DNA of 8,052 bases from Methanosuratincolales archaeon (GCA_937930465.1 CALGKV010000010.1:1-8052); one strand, 5' to 3'; positions 1 to 6,066 are shown, counted from the first letter of the stretch. Numbers and translations: made by a program. The notes: generated from the letters alone by a model not told the origin.

Positions 1-1503
1 CGCCCCCATAAGTGATCTTGACATCGACTCGAACGCAGGGACGAGCCACGGCAGGGCGAATGTCACCCCGATGCAGATCAGCGAGAGAGCCACGACCGGG
101 ATCACCATAGAGGCAGGCGACTCCCTGACTGCTTCCGGGACGGCTGCAGGCTTGAAGGCGATCCGCTGCGCAAGCCAGGCGTAGTAACCGGCCGCGATCA
201 GGCTGTTGGCCAGTGCCACGGCAAATGCAGCTGCGAGGGCGGGATCCCCCGCGTTAACAAGCGCGGCAAGCGGCGCCAGGACCATGAGCTTGCTCCAGAA
301 CCCCCCAAGAGGCGGGACGCCTGCCAGGCTTAGGAGCCCGACCGCCATCGCCCCGCCGGACCAGGGCATCCTCCTCGCGACGCCCTCTAGGGACTCTATC
401 GACCTGGTGCCAGCCGAGTGGATCATTGACCCGGAGGACAGGAAGAGGAGAGACTTGCCGAGCGCGTGGTTCAGGATGTGGAAGAGGGCCCCCGCCATCG
501 CGACATAAGCCAGCCCCGCTTCTGCGGGGTGCGCCAACGCGATCTGCGAAGCTGCGCCGCCTGCCAGCAGGATCAGCCCCATGTTTGCAACGCTACTGTA
601 GGCGAAGAACCGCTTAATGTCCTGCTGCGCGAAAACCATCAGGTTTCCGAGGGTCATCGTGGCAGCCCCCATGGCCATCAGTGGGACCGCGAAGCTGTAC
701 GAGGCAAATCCTGTGAAGAGTGTCCTGAATATGGCGTAGGCGCCGCCCTTTATCACAAGCCCGGAGAGGACTGCGCTGACCGGGCTAGGCGCCGCCGGGT
801 GGGCGTCGGGGAGCCAGGTGTGGAACGGCACCACCGCAGCAGTCACGCCAAACCCTGCGACTATCATGGCGAGAGGGAAGTAACCTACCATCCCTGCTCC
901 CGATAGCGCGGCACCTATACTGGATATCTCGAGCGTCCCCGCTATCCCGTAGACCATGGAGATCCCGTAGAGCGCGGCGAGCGATCCTACTGTGCTCATC
1001 ACCAAGTACTTGAACCCGGCCTCAAGGGGCTCCCATTCGTGCTTCCTGAACGCCACGAGCGCGTAGGACGAGACGGACATCAGCTCCCAGAAGACGAAGA
1101 GGGTGAAGAGGTCTCCTGAGGCAAAGACGCCGAGCAGCCCAGTTGTGAGCAGGAGCATCAGCGAGTAGTACCTGTTCTTCCCGCGGTCGTGCTCCACGTA
1201 CCTGTAGGAGAAGGCGACCGAGATAGAGGTGATCGCGACTGCGGTGATGCATAGGAACGCAGAGAGGGCGTCCAGGCGCAGGCAGGACCCCGCAGGAGGG
1301 CCGTAACCCCCCAGCTGGTAGGATGCAGGCACTGAGGGGGCAAGCCAGATCAGCACGGCAAGGGAGGCGAGCAGCGAGAGGATCGAGACTAGCCACCTCG
1401 CGGCGCCATAGTGCCTGCTCCTGTAGAGCGAGGATGTGGCAGTGAGCGCCACGGCGCCTGCCAATGGCGGGAGCAGCGGGAGGTAAACAGGAAGGTCGCT
1501 CAC
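1..1503 (-). CDS. Proton/cation antiporter-like membrane subunit (NuoL/M/N, MrpD, MbhH family), 3' end cut by window edge
   Basis: An uninterrupted frame of 501 codons starts at GTG 1503 and runs off the left edge. The family is about 480-510 residues long, so little is probably missing. The protein is highly hydrophobic, with many membrane segments of the antiporter fold. Visible family motifs are FWEL at 138-141 (Glu140, the TM5 glutamate), PFHTWLPDAHPAAPSPVSA at 226-244, Lys252 in the next helix, QQDIKRFFAYSS at 293-304, HILNHALGKSLLFL at 342-355 (Lys350) and VPPLGGFWSK at 396-405. The 'DAHPAAPSPVSA...LSG' form is closest to MrpD/MbhH/HyfB-type subunits. The TM7 lysine expected five residues before 'PFH' is Thr221. 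The GTG overlaps the stop of the preceding gene (GTGA), and an AGGAGG lies 8 bases upstream. It should form an ion-translocating unit of the complex. Which paralogue (L, M, N or MbhH) it is cannot be decided here. Confidence 0.93.
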   Translation of the reverse strand, partial: MSDLPVYLPLLPPLAGAVALTATSSLYRSRHYGAARWLVSILSLLASLAVLIWLAPSVPASYQLGGYGPPAGSCLRLDALSAFLCITAVAITSISVAFSYRYVEHDRGKNRYYSLMLLLTTGLLGVFASGDLFTLFVFWELMSVSSYALVAFRKHEWEPLEAGFKYLVMSTVGSLAALYGISMVYGIAGTLEISSIGAALSGAGMVGYFPLAMIVAGFGVTAAVVPFHTWLPDAHPAAPSPVSAVLSGLVIKGGAYAIFRTLFTGFASYSFAVPLMAMGAATMTLGNLMVFAQQDIKRFFAYSSVANMGLILLAGGAASQIALAHPAEAGLAYVAMAGALFHILNHALGKSLLFLSSGSMIHSAGTRSIESLEGVARRMPWSGGAMAVGLLSLAGVPPLGGFWSKLMVLAPLAALVNAGDPALAAAFAVALANSLIAAGYYAWLAQRIAFKPAAVPEAVRESPASMVIPVVALSLICIGVTFALPWLVPAFESMSRSLMGA

Positions 1504-1802
1504 CACTTCAGCCTCCTCAGCTCACTTACGTCCACGCTGCCCGTCTTGCGGTAGACCGCAATCACCATGGAGAGGGCTAGCGCTGCCACTGCCGCCCCCA
1601 CCGAGATTGAGACTATGGCTATGCTTGCCCCCAGCGGGTCGGCAGCTCCGCCCGATGAAGCATACGACATGAAGTTGAGGTTCACTGCCGAGGTCATTAT
1701 CTCAATCCCCAGCACTGTCTTTATCATGTTCCGCCTAGTCACGACGCAGTATAGCCCTATGAAGAAGAGGGCCAATGCAGCAGCGCTGAACACCTCACTC
1801 AT
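1500..1802 (-). CDS. nuoK: NuoK/MrpC/MbhG-like small membrane subunit
   Basis: A 100-residue protein with three predicted membrane helices, the usual size for NuoK/MrpC. The stretch GLYCVVTRRNMIK (16-28) followed by GIEIMTSAVNLNF (32-44) is the conserved TM1-TM2 region. Glu34 matches the TM2 glutamate of NuoK. The second NuoK glutamate, in TM3, is absent: the helix reads SISVGAAVAALAL (65-77), with Gly69 in the 'VGxA' style of MrpC/MbhG. The C-terminal DVSELR (91-96) also resembles the 'DxDELR' end of MrpC. The start is ATG 1802, inside the end of the preceding gene (8-base overlap). It is an integral part of the ion-translocating membrane arm. The symbol follows gene order; an mrpC/mbhG-type name may be more accurate. 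Confidence 0.9.
   Translation of the reverse strand: MSEVFSAAALALFFIGLYCVVTRRNMIKTVLGIEIMTSAVNLNFMSYASSGGAADPLGASIAIVSISVGAAVAALALSMVIAVYRKTGSVDVSELRRLKW
1512..1517 (-). promoter_or_regulatory. Shine-Dalgarno site for the antiporter-subunit GTG start
   Basis: The minus strand reads AGGAGG here, 8 bases before GTG 1503. It lies inside the 3' end of the preceding nuoK-like gene, where it also encodes two arginines. It supports the GTG start and translational coupling through the GTGA overlap. Confidence 0.6.
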
Positions 1803-2133
1803 CTTCGCCCACCAAGCTGTACTCCCTGAGCAGGGATGTTACCGCGACAGTCGCAGCGACGATGATCACTCCCTGCGCCAAAGCATCGATCCCCCGGAAG
1901 TCCCAGAGGAAGCCCGGGTCCTCGTCGAAGCCTGCTGCCGATGACCAGGGAGCAGAGAGTGCGAAGGACTGCGGGAATGCGATCGCGAAGAGCGCCAGCG
2001 CTGCCACCACTGCCAGCATGCCAGCCGCCCTAATCCATCCGACGGCGACCATGCCTGGCTCCCCCTCCCCTTGAGCGCGGCGTGCCCCCGGAATCCGCTC
2101 CGCCCCCCCGGAATCAGCCTCCCCTGCGGGCAT
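1795..2133 (-). CDS. MbhE/MrpB-like membrane subunit in the position of the C-terminal half of NuoJ
   Basis: A 112-residue protein from ATG 2133. The first 27 residues are hydrophilic, rich in Gly, Glu, Ala and Arg. Two membrane helices follow (about 35-55 and 86-103), separated by a loop ending in FLWDFRGIDALAQ (75-87). This resembles the 'DFRGFDTLGE' signature of MrpB/MbhE, which occupies the place of the NuoJ C-terminal helices, so I read the gene as that half of a split J. The signature glutamate is Gln87 here. ATG 2133 overlaps the preceding stop by one base (TGATG) and has AGGAGGAGG 8 bases upstream. A second start, ATG 2052, would remove the hydrophilic leader and has GGGGGAG 6 bases upstream, so the start is uncertain. 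The family assignment rests on a short motif and position. Confidence 0.75.
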   Translation of the reverse strand: MPAGEADSGGAERIPGARRAQGEGEPGMVAVGWIRAAGMLAVVAALALFAIAFPQSFALSAPWSSAAGFDEDPGFLWDFRGIDALAQGVIIVAATVAVTSLLREYSLVGEDE

Positions 2134-2369
2134 CAGTCGAGCCTCCTCCTCTTGATCACGTGGATCATGGCTAGAAAGAGGATCGTCACCGCCCCGGCGT
2201 TTATCGCAATCTGGAATGCCGAGGCATACGCGGACCCGAGCATGTAGAATGAAACGGCGATCAGCAGGCTCATGGCGGAGAATGCTATCGCCATCCTGAC
2301 CAGGTCCGAGACGTGGACTGCAACGAGCGCGAGACCGACAATCATGGCTGCGACGGCTAGGTCGATCAT
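2133..2369 (-). CDS. nuoJ: NuoJ N-terminal-type / MbhD-like membrane subunit
   Basis: A 78-residue hydrophobic protein with three helices ending in a basic tail (KRRRLD). The segment AFQIAINAGAVTILFLAMI (51-69) matches the NuoJ TM3 pattern '(A)xQVxVYAGAVMVLFLFVIM'. The segment SDLVRMAIAFSAMSLLIAVSF (21-41) matches the preceding TM2 region. Full NuoJ has five helices; this gene supplies only the first part and the next gene supplies the rest. Such splits are known in archaeal fpo and nuo clusters. The DUF4040/MbhD proteins are related, but their acidic 'APDxALTE' motif is not present, so NuoJ-N is the better match. ATG 2369 lies 3 bases after the nuoI stop. It should connect the NuoH-type subunit to the ion-pumping arm. 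Confidence 0.8.
   Translation of the reverse strand: MIDLAVAAMIVGLALVAVHVSDLVRMAIAFSAMSLLIAVSFYMLGSAYASAFQIAINAGAVTILFLAMIHVIKRRRLD
2142..2150 (-). promoter_or_regulatory. Shine-Dalgarno candidate for ATG 2133 of the MbhE-like gene
   Basis: AGGAGGAGG on the minus strand, 8 bases before ATG 2133. It doubles as three arginine codons of the preceding gene, so it could be coincidental. A competing site (GGGGGAG, 2059-2065) precedes ATG 2052. Confidence 0.45.
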
Positions 2370-2372
2370 CGA

Positions 2373-2711
2373 TCACCTTACCTCCAGTTCTCTCCTGTCG
2401 AACACGGGTAGCAGAAGCTCGCTGCTGATGTATATAGCCTTCGTCGGGCAGCTCTCCTTGCACTGCCCGCAGAACATGCACCTGTCCAGGGAGAAGACCG
2501 GGCGCTTGCCCTTCTCGTCCTGAACCATCAAGATCGCGGCCGAGGGGCAGTCCTTCTCGCAGATTGAGCACCCGATGCAAAGCTCCCTCTTGAGCCCGAC
2601 CCTGCCCCGGTAAGAGGGGTCGGCTTCGATTCCTCCCTTCCCCGTGAAGTCATACCTGCGGATCTTCACGCGCCTGGCTTTCCTCTCGATTATGTCTCGT
2701 AGGACCGACAT
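2373..2711 (-). CDS. nuoI: NuoI/MbhN-like ferredoxin subunit, two [4Fe-4S] clusters
   Basis: A 112-residue protein starting at ATG 2711, which shares one base with the nuoH stop (TGATG). The same frame stays open much further upstream but only by reading across nuoH; this start gives the normal family size. Two complete cluster motifs are visible: CIGCSICEKDCP (Cys45, 48, 51, 55) and CMFCGQCKESCP (Cys78, 81, 84, 88). In NuoI, MbhN and FpoI these carry electrons from the input module towards the NuoB-type cluster, on the cytoplasmic side next to NuoH. The basic N-terminus (RKARRVKIRR, 10-19) could contact the membrane. No NADH- or F420H2-oxidising subunit is seen nearby, so a soluble donor such as ferredoxin is the simplest inference. 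Confidence 0.95.
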   Translation of the reverse strand: MSVLRDIIERKARRVKIRRYDFTGKGGIEADPSYRGRVGLKRELCIGCSICEKDCPSAAILMVQDEKGKRPVFSLDRCMFCGQCKESCPTKAIYISSELLLPVFDRRELEVR

Positions 2712-3688
2712 CAGATCAGCCTCCACAATATGGTTGCCGCAACCTGCGCGAGCGAAAGGGGCACCAAGTACATCATGCCGAAGGAGACCATCTGGTCTAT
2801 CCTGGCCCTGGCAAAGAGCCCCCTGATTAGCGCAAGTGCCGCAACCACGAGCGCCAATTTGAGCAGGAAGTATGCAGGGTACAGCGCCCACTCCAGGCCT
2901 GCCGGGGACGGCCCAAACGGCCCCCCGAGGAATAGCGCCACAGCCAAGCCAGAGACGAAGACCAGCTCCATGTCCTTCGCGAGCCTGATGAGGGCGAGCT
3001 TCCTCCCGGAATACTCTGTGAGCCACCCGGCGACGATCTCCTGCTCAGCCTCGGGTATGTCGAATGGTATCCTCTCGAGCTCTGCCTGGGCTGCGACAAG
3101 GAATATGAAGAATCCGATCGACTGGGGCCCTAGGATGGACCACCCATTTTCCGCCTGCCAAGAGACAATCTCGGACAAGGAGAGCCCACCGGTGTGGATG
3201 CAGACCCCGGTGAGCGAGAGCATCATCGGGATCTCGAACCCGAGCAGCTGGAGCACTGCCCTCTCTGCCCCGAGCAGCGAGAACCGGTCCGCCGAGGAGA
3301 ACCCGCCGAGGAAGACGAGCATGCAGAAGAAAGTCATCGCGACCACGGCGAATATCACGTCGCCCTTGAAGCTGACGAGCCCCTCTGCCCCAGTGACGGG
3401 GACGACCGCCCAGAAGGTGAGGATGAGCGCCACCATCACGACCGGCACGGCTCCGAATATCCGTCGGTCTGCATACGCGGGCGTGATGTCCTCCTTGCCC
3501 ATCAGCTTGACAAAGTCAGCGACGGGCTGCAGTATGCCCACGGGCCCTGCAGTGACGGGTCCGGCACGGAGCTGCATCCAGGCATATATCTTGCGATCCA
3601 GCCACTCGTATAGGAACGACGCAGCCATCAGGAACAGGAAGCCGGGGAACACGAGTACCTGGTAGAGGGATAGGATAATGGGATCCAA
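2711..3688 (-). CDS. nuoH: NuoH/MbhM-like membrane anchor subunit
   Basis: A 325-residue polytopic protein (about eight helices), the normal length for NuoH/FpoH/MbhM. Diagnostic stretches are RKIYAWMQLRAGP (32-44), LQPVADFVKLMGKEDITP (53-70) and AELERIPFDIPEAEQEIVAG (202-221), whose acidic cytoplasmic loop (Glu203, Glu205, Asp210, Glu213, Glu215) faces the catalytic subunits and links redox chemistry to ion movement. The start is TTG 3688, 2 bases after the stop of the large-subunit gene. A GGGGGGAG 7 bases upstream supports this unusual start. The next internal Met (residue 21) would remove most of the first helix. It joins the hydrogenase-like catalytic core to the membrane arm. Confidence 0.95.
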   Translation of the reverse strand: MDPIILSLYQVLVFPGFLFLMAASFLYEWLDRKIYAWMQLRAGPVTAGPVGILQPVADFVKLMGKEDITPAYADRRIFGAVPVVMVALILTFWAVVPVTGAEGLVSFKGDVIFAVVAMTFFCMLVFLGGFSSADRFSLLGAERAVLQLLGFEIPMMLSLTGVCIHTGGLSLSEIVSWQAENGWSILGPQSIGFFIFLVAAQAELERIPFDIPEAEQEIVAGWLTEYSGRKLALIRLAKDMELVFVSGLAVALFLGGPFGPSPAGLEWALYPAYFLLKLALVVAALALIRGLFARARIDQMVSFGMMYLVPLSLAQVAATILWRLI

Positions 3689-3690
3689 CC

Positions 3691-4824
3691 CTATGCTCCC
3701 CCCGAACGCTCGACGCGCGCCGCGCAGCTGAAGCAGGGGTCTATGGAAGCGAGGATCACCGGCACGTCAGCTATGTTAACCACGTACCTGCCCTTCGATG
3801 TGAGCATCCTGACCAGCGCCGGGAGGTTCGCCAGAGTGGGGGTGCTCACCTTCAATCTGTAAGGCTTGTCGGTTCCGTCCGAGGATATGTAGTGGAAGAG
3901 CTCCCCCCTCGGGGCTTCGACCCTGGACATGGCTTCGCCCTGTGGGGGGCGCCGGGGGAGCCTCTGCAGTATCGGTCCAGCAGGGAGTTTGGAGATGCAG
4001 TGCCTGCAGATCTGGACGGACTCCATTATCTCGTCGAGCCTTACCAGTATCCTGGAATGGGCGTCGCACCCATCTGCCGTGATTACGTTGAACGGGATCT
4101 GGTCGTGCGAGGAGTACGGGTCATCGATCCTGACGTCCGACTTTATTCCGGAGGCCCTTAGCGTGGGCCCGACTGCGGAGGTCGAAACCGCATCCGCGGA
4201 CCTCAGGATCCCCACCCCCTGGGTGCGCTTCAGGATCGACCTGTCGTTGAGCACTATCTCCCTGTACCTCTTGACCCTCGGCTCAAGCTCATCGAGCCCC
4301 TTCCTTATCGTCGAGAGCAGACCCTCGGTCACGTCGCGCCTCACCCCGCCGATGACATTGTAAGAGGATGTGATCCTGTTCCCCGAGAGTGCCTCCATCA
4401 GCCCAAGCGTGATCTCCCGGTCGAGCCAGACATGCATGAAGAACGTGTCGAACCCTATCTCGTGCGCAGCGACGCCTAGCCACAGCAGGTGGCTGTTGAT
4501 CCTCGATATCTCCTCAGCCAAGACCCTCAGGAACCTCGCCCTTGGCGGTATCTCCTTCCCGTGCAGGTACTCGACCGCCAGGCAGTATGTGAGGGTCTGC
4601 GCCACATTGCAGATCCCGCAGATCCTCTCGATCAGGTAGAGGTTTTGTATGTATGTCCTGTACTCGGCAGCCTTCTCGATGCCGCGGTGGTTGTAGCTCA
4701 CGTCCAAGTCGACGCCCACCACATGCTCCCCATCGACCTTCAGCTTCAGCATGGCGGGCTCTTTCAGCGCGGGGTGCTGCGGGCCTATGGGTATGTCGAA
4801 TATCCGCTCGTAGCTCGAGCTCAT
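3691..4824 (-). CDS. nuoD: Group 4 [NiFe]-hydrogenase-type large subunit (NuoD/MbhL family) with all four NiFe cysteines
   Basis: A 377-residue protein related to NuoD and to large subunits of group 4 hydrogenases (Mbh, Ech). N-terminal IPIGPQHPALKEP (11-23) is the family opening. ERICGICN (66-73) supplies Cys69 and Cys72; IDPCFSC (361-367) supplies Cys364 and Cys367. Together they form the four-cysteine set that holds Ni and Fe, which complex I NuoD lacks. SGNRITSSYNVIGGVRRD and EAPRGELFHY are further shared blocks. The usual His in CxxCxxxH is Gln76. Only ten residues follow Cys367, so there is almost no C-terminal peptide for a maturation protease to remove. A GTG at 4833 is possible, but ATG 4824 fits better: it overlaps the preceding stop (ATGA) and has GGAGGT 10 bases upstream. 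Likely role: H2 evolution or oxidation at a cytoplasmic NiFe site. The symbol reflects operon position. Confidence 0.94.
   Translation of the reverse strand: MSSSYERIFDIPIGPQHPALKEPAMLKLKVDGEHVVGVDLDVSYNHRGIEKAAEYRTYIQNLYLIERICGICNVAQTLTYCLAVEYLHGKEIPPRARFLRVLAEEISRINSHLLWLGVAAHEIGFDTFFMHVWLDREITLGLMEALSGNRITSSYNVIGGVRRDVTEGLLSTIRKGLDELEPRVKRYREIVLNDRSILKRTQGVGILRSADAVSTSAVGPTLRASGIKSDVRIDDPYSSHDQIPFNVITADGCDAHSRILVRLDEIMESVQICRHCISKLPAGPILQRLPRRPPQGEAMSRVEAPRGELFHYISSDGTDKPYRLKVSTPTLANLPALVRMLTSKGRYVVNIADVPVILASIDPCFSCAARVERSGGA
3696..3703 (-). promoter_or_regulatory. Shine-Dalgarno site supporting the TTG start of nuoH
   Basis: GGGGGGAG on the minus strand, 7 bases before TTG 3688, inside the last codons of the large-subunit gene. 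It is the main reason to accept a TTG start. Confidence 0.5.
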
Positions 4825-5279
4825 TGCTGGCACGACCTCCTTGGCTCAGGCGCGGCAGGGGCGAACGACTTCCTGAGCGGGAACACCCCTGCGGGCCAGT
4901 CCTCAGACACCATGAACCTGGCGGGCGATGGATGGCCCTCGAACTCGATGCCGAGCAGGTCGTGCACCTCCCGTTCCCGCATCTCCGCCCCAGGAAGCAG
5001 GTCAGAGATTGAAGCTATCCGGGGGTCGGACGGGTCTATCCTGACCTTGACTGTGACCATCAGCGATGATCCAAGATGGAGCAGCAAGTCGATGCCATCC
5101 TTAGCGTCCACCCCGGTAATGGCGACCACGTGGTTGAATCCCAGCTCTGCTAGCCTCTCCACGACTCTCCTGTAGGCATCCCTTGAGCACGGCGCGATTA
5201 TGCGCCTCTCGGAGATCTTCTTCACTTCTCGGACCCCCTCTATCCCAGACAGTGTTGCCATCGCCTCTTCAGAGCTCAT
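4821..5279 (-). CDS. nuoC: NuoC/MbhK-like subunit
   Basis: A 152-residue soluble protein of the NuoC (30 kDa) / hydrogenase component family. The signature GAEMREREVHDLLGIEFEGHP (97-117) is the conserved 'E-R-E-xx-DLxGIxFxGHP' block that packs against the large and small catalytic subunits. The N-terminal part (about 20-90) has the expected alternating helix/strand character. It binds no cofactor in known relatives and is structural. ATG 5279 overlaps the nuoB-like stop by four bases (ATGA); its own stop overlaps the large-subunit start the same way. C and D are separate genes here, unlike the fused nuoCD of some bacteria. Confidence 0.93.
   Translation of the reverse strand: MSSEEAMATLSGIEGVREVKKISERRIIAPCSRDAYRRVVERLAELGFNHVVAITGVDAKDGIDLLLHLGSSLMVTVKVRIDPSDPRIASISDLLPGAEMREREVHDLLGIEFEGHPSPARFMVSEDWPAGVFPLRKSFAPAAPEPRRSCQQ
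4835..4840 (-). promoter_or_regulatory. Shine-Dalgarno site that selects ATG 4824 for the large subunit
   Basis: GGAGGT on the minus strand lies 10 bases before ATG 4824 but only 1 base before GTG 4833, which is too close for use. It therefore favours the ATG and a protein three residues shorter. Confidence 0.6.
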
Positions 5280-5719
5280 TTTGGATCAACCCCAGTCTTC
5301 TTAACTACCCTTGATATACCTTCGAGTATCGCCTCGGGCTTCGGGGGGCACCCCGGCACGTATGCGTCAACCGGCACGATCGAATCAAGACCAGGATAGA
5401 CATTGTAGCAAGATCCCTTGCCGCCGTTCGAGAATACTCCCCCGCTTATGCAGCAGGTGCCAACCGCAACCACCTTCTTCGGATCTGGCATCTGCTCGTA
5501 AATCCTCAGTATCCTCCCGCTCGCCTGCCTGGTTACAGGGCCGCTCACGACAAGGAGGTCGGCGTGCCTCGGGCTGCCTTTCAGCAGGGCGCCCAGCCGC
5601 TCCATGTCGTACTTCGGGGTGAGGGTCGCGAATATCTCGATGTCGCATCCGTTGCAGGAACCTGTGTTGAAATGAAGGATCCATGGGCTCTTCCTGAACG
5701 CCCACTCGACTATGCCCAA
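5276..5719 (-). CDS. nuoB: NuoB/MbhJ-like small subunit with hydrogenase-type proximal [4Fe-4S] motif
   Basis: A 147-residue protein. The cluster ligands are visible as GSCNGCDIE (Cys22, Cys25), GTCCISGG (Cys89, with extra Cys90) and PGCPPKP (Cys124). Complex I NuoB has two adjacent cysteines at the first site; the C-N-G-C-D-I-E form here is that of group 4 hydrogenase small subunits such as MbhJ and EchC. The FeS cluster would pass electrons between the NuoI-type ferredoxin subunit and the NiFe site. The start is TTG 5719, one base after the nuoA stop, with AGGAGG 7 bases upstream. No twin-arginine or other signal peptide is seen, consistent with a cytoplasmic catalytic side. Confidence 0.95.
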   Translation of the reverse strand: MGIVEWAFRKSPWILHFNTGSCNGCDIEIFATLTPKYDMERLGALLKGSPRHADLLVVSGPVTRQASGRILRIYEQMPDPKKVVAVGTCCISGGVFSNGGKGSCYNVYPGLDSIVPVDAYVPGCPPKPEAILEGISRVVKKTGVDPK

Positions 5720-5720
5720 C

Positions 5721-6059
5721 TCAGCGCCTCCTATACGCCATTATCGCGTACAAAGCCAACCCGGAGAGGCCGACATAGGCAATGGGGAGCCCGATGTTTG
5801 ACGCCGAGAAGGAGAATATCAGGATGATCGAGATGACGTCGAATATCAGGAAGAAGGCGGCAAAGTCGAACATGTGGATGCTCACTGGCACCTGCTCTGG
5901 CGGGAGCTGCTCCCCGCATGCGTAGGGTTGGAGCTTGGCGCTCTTTTGATGATCCTTGCCAGCGCCTTTGCTTCCGGACCTACCGCACGCATATACCAGG
6001 GCAGAGACGAGGATCGCCAGTGCGAAGACCCCTGCAGGGCCAGCCAGATCCAGGAGCAT
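5721..6059 (-). CDS. nuoA: NuoA-like membrane subunit, first gene of the operon
   Basis: A 112-residue protein with three helices (about 8-26, 64-83 and 88-108). The loop PYACGEQLPPEQVP (45-58) carries the 'Y-x-C-G' motif of NuoA/ND3 (Cys48). HMFDFAAFFLIFDV (62-75) is the conserved second helix, with Asp74 in 'IFDV'. Complex I usually continues with Glu after FDV; here it is Ile76. The start could be TTG 6074 (117 residues), but ATG 6059 has GGTAGG 7 bases upstream and fits the promoter spacing, so I prefer it. NuoA helps NuoH link the peripheral arm to the membrane. Its leading position copies the nuo/fpo order. Confidence 0.88.
   Translation of the reverse strand: MLLDLAGPAGVFALAILVSALVYACGRSGSKGAGKDHQKSAKLQPYACGEQLPPEQVPVSIHMFDFAAFFLIFDVISIILIFSFSASNIGLPIAYVGLSGLALYAIMAYRRR
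5727..5732 (-). promoter_or_regulatory. Shine-Dalgarno site supporting the TTG start of nuoB
   Basis: AGGAGG on the minus strand, 7 bases before TTG 5719, overlapping the last arginine codons of nuoA. It justifies the non-ATG start. Confidence 0.6.
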
Positions 6060-6066
6060 GGCTTTT

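Noticed and set aside
206..906. Plus-strand open frames near the left edge
   Set aside because: The minus strand carries a continuous, strongly conserved antiporter subunit through all of this region.
1795..2580. A 261-codon minus-strand frame
   Set aside because: Only the last 112 codons (from ATG 2133) are a membrane protein. The earlier part is a shadow of nuoI and the nuoJ-N gene.
2373..3026. Long minus-strand frame ending with the ferredoxin domain, suggesting a fusion protein
   Set aside because: The upstream part overlaps nuoH in another frame and has no domain. The start at ATG 2711, sharing a base with the nuoH stop, gives the normal NuoI size.
2730..3665. A 311-codon open frame on the plus strand
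   Set aside because: It lies fully antisense to nuoH, and its translation is low-complexity, Ser/Pro/Thr-rich and without family motifs. It is explained by the GC-rich codon use of the real gene.
4489..5175. A 228-codon open frame on the plus strand
   Set aside because: Antisense to the start of the large-subunit gene and to nuoC. It crosses the gene junction and shows no recognisable domain.
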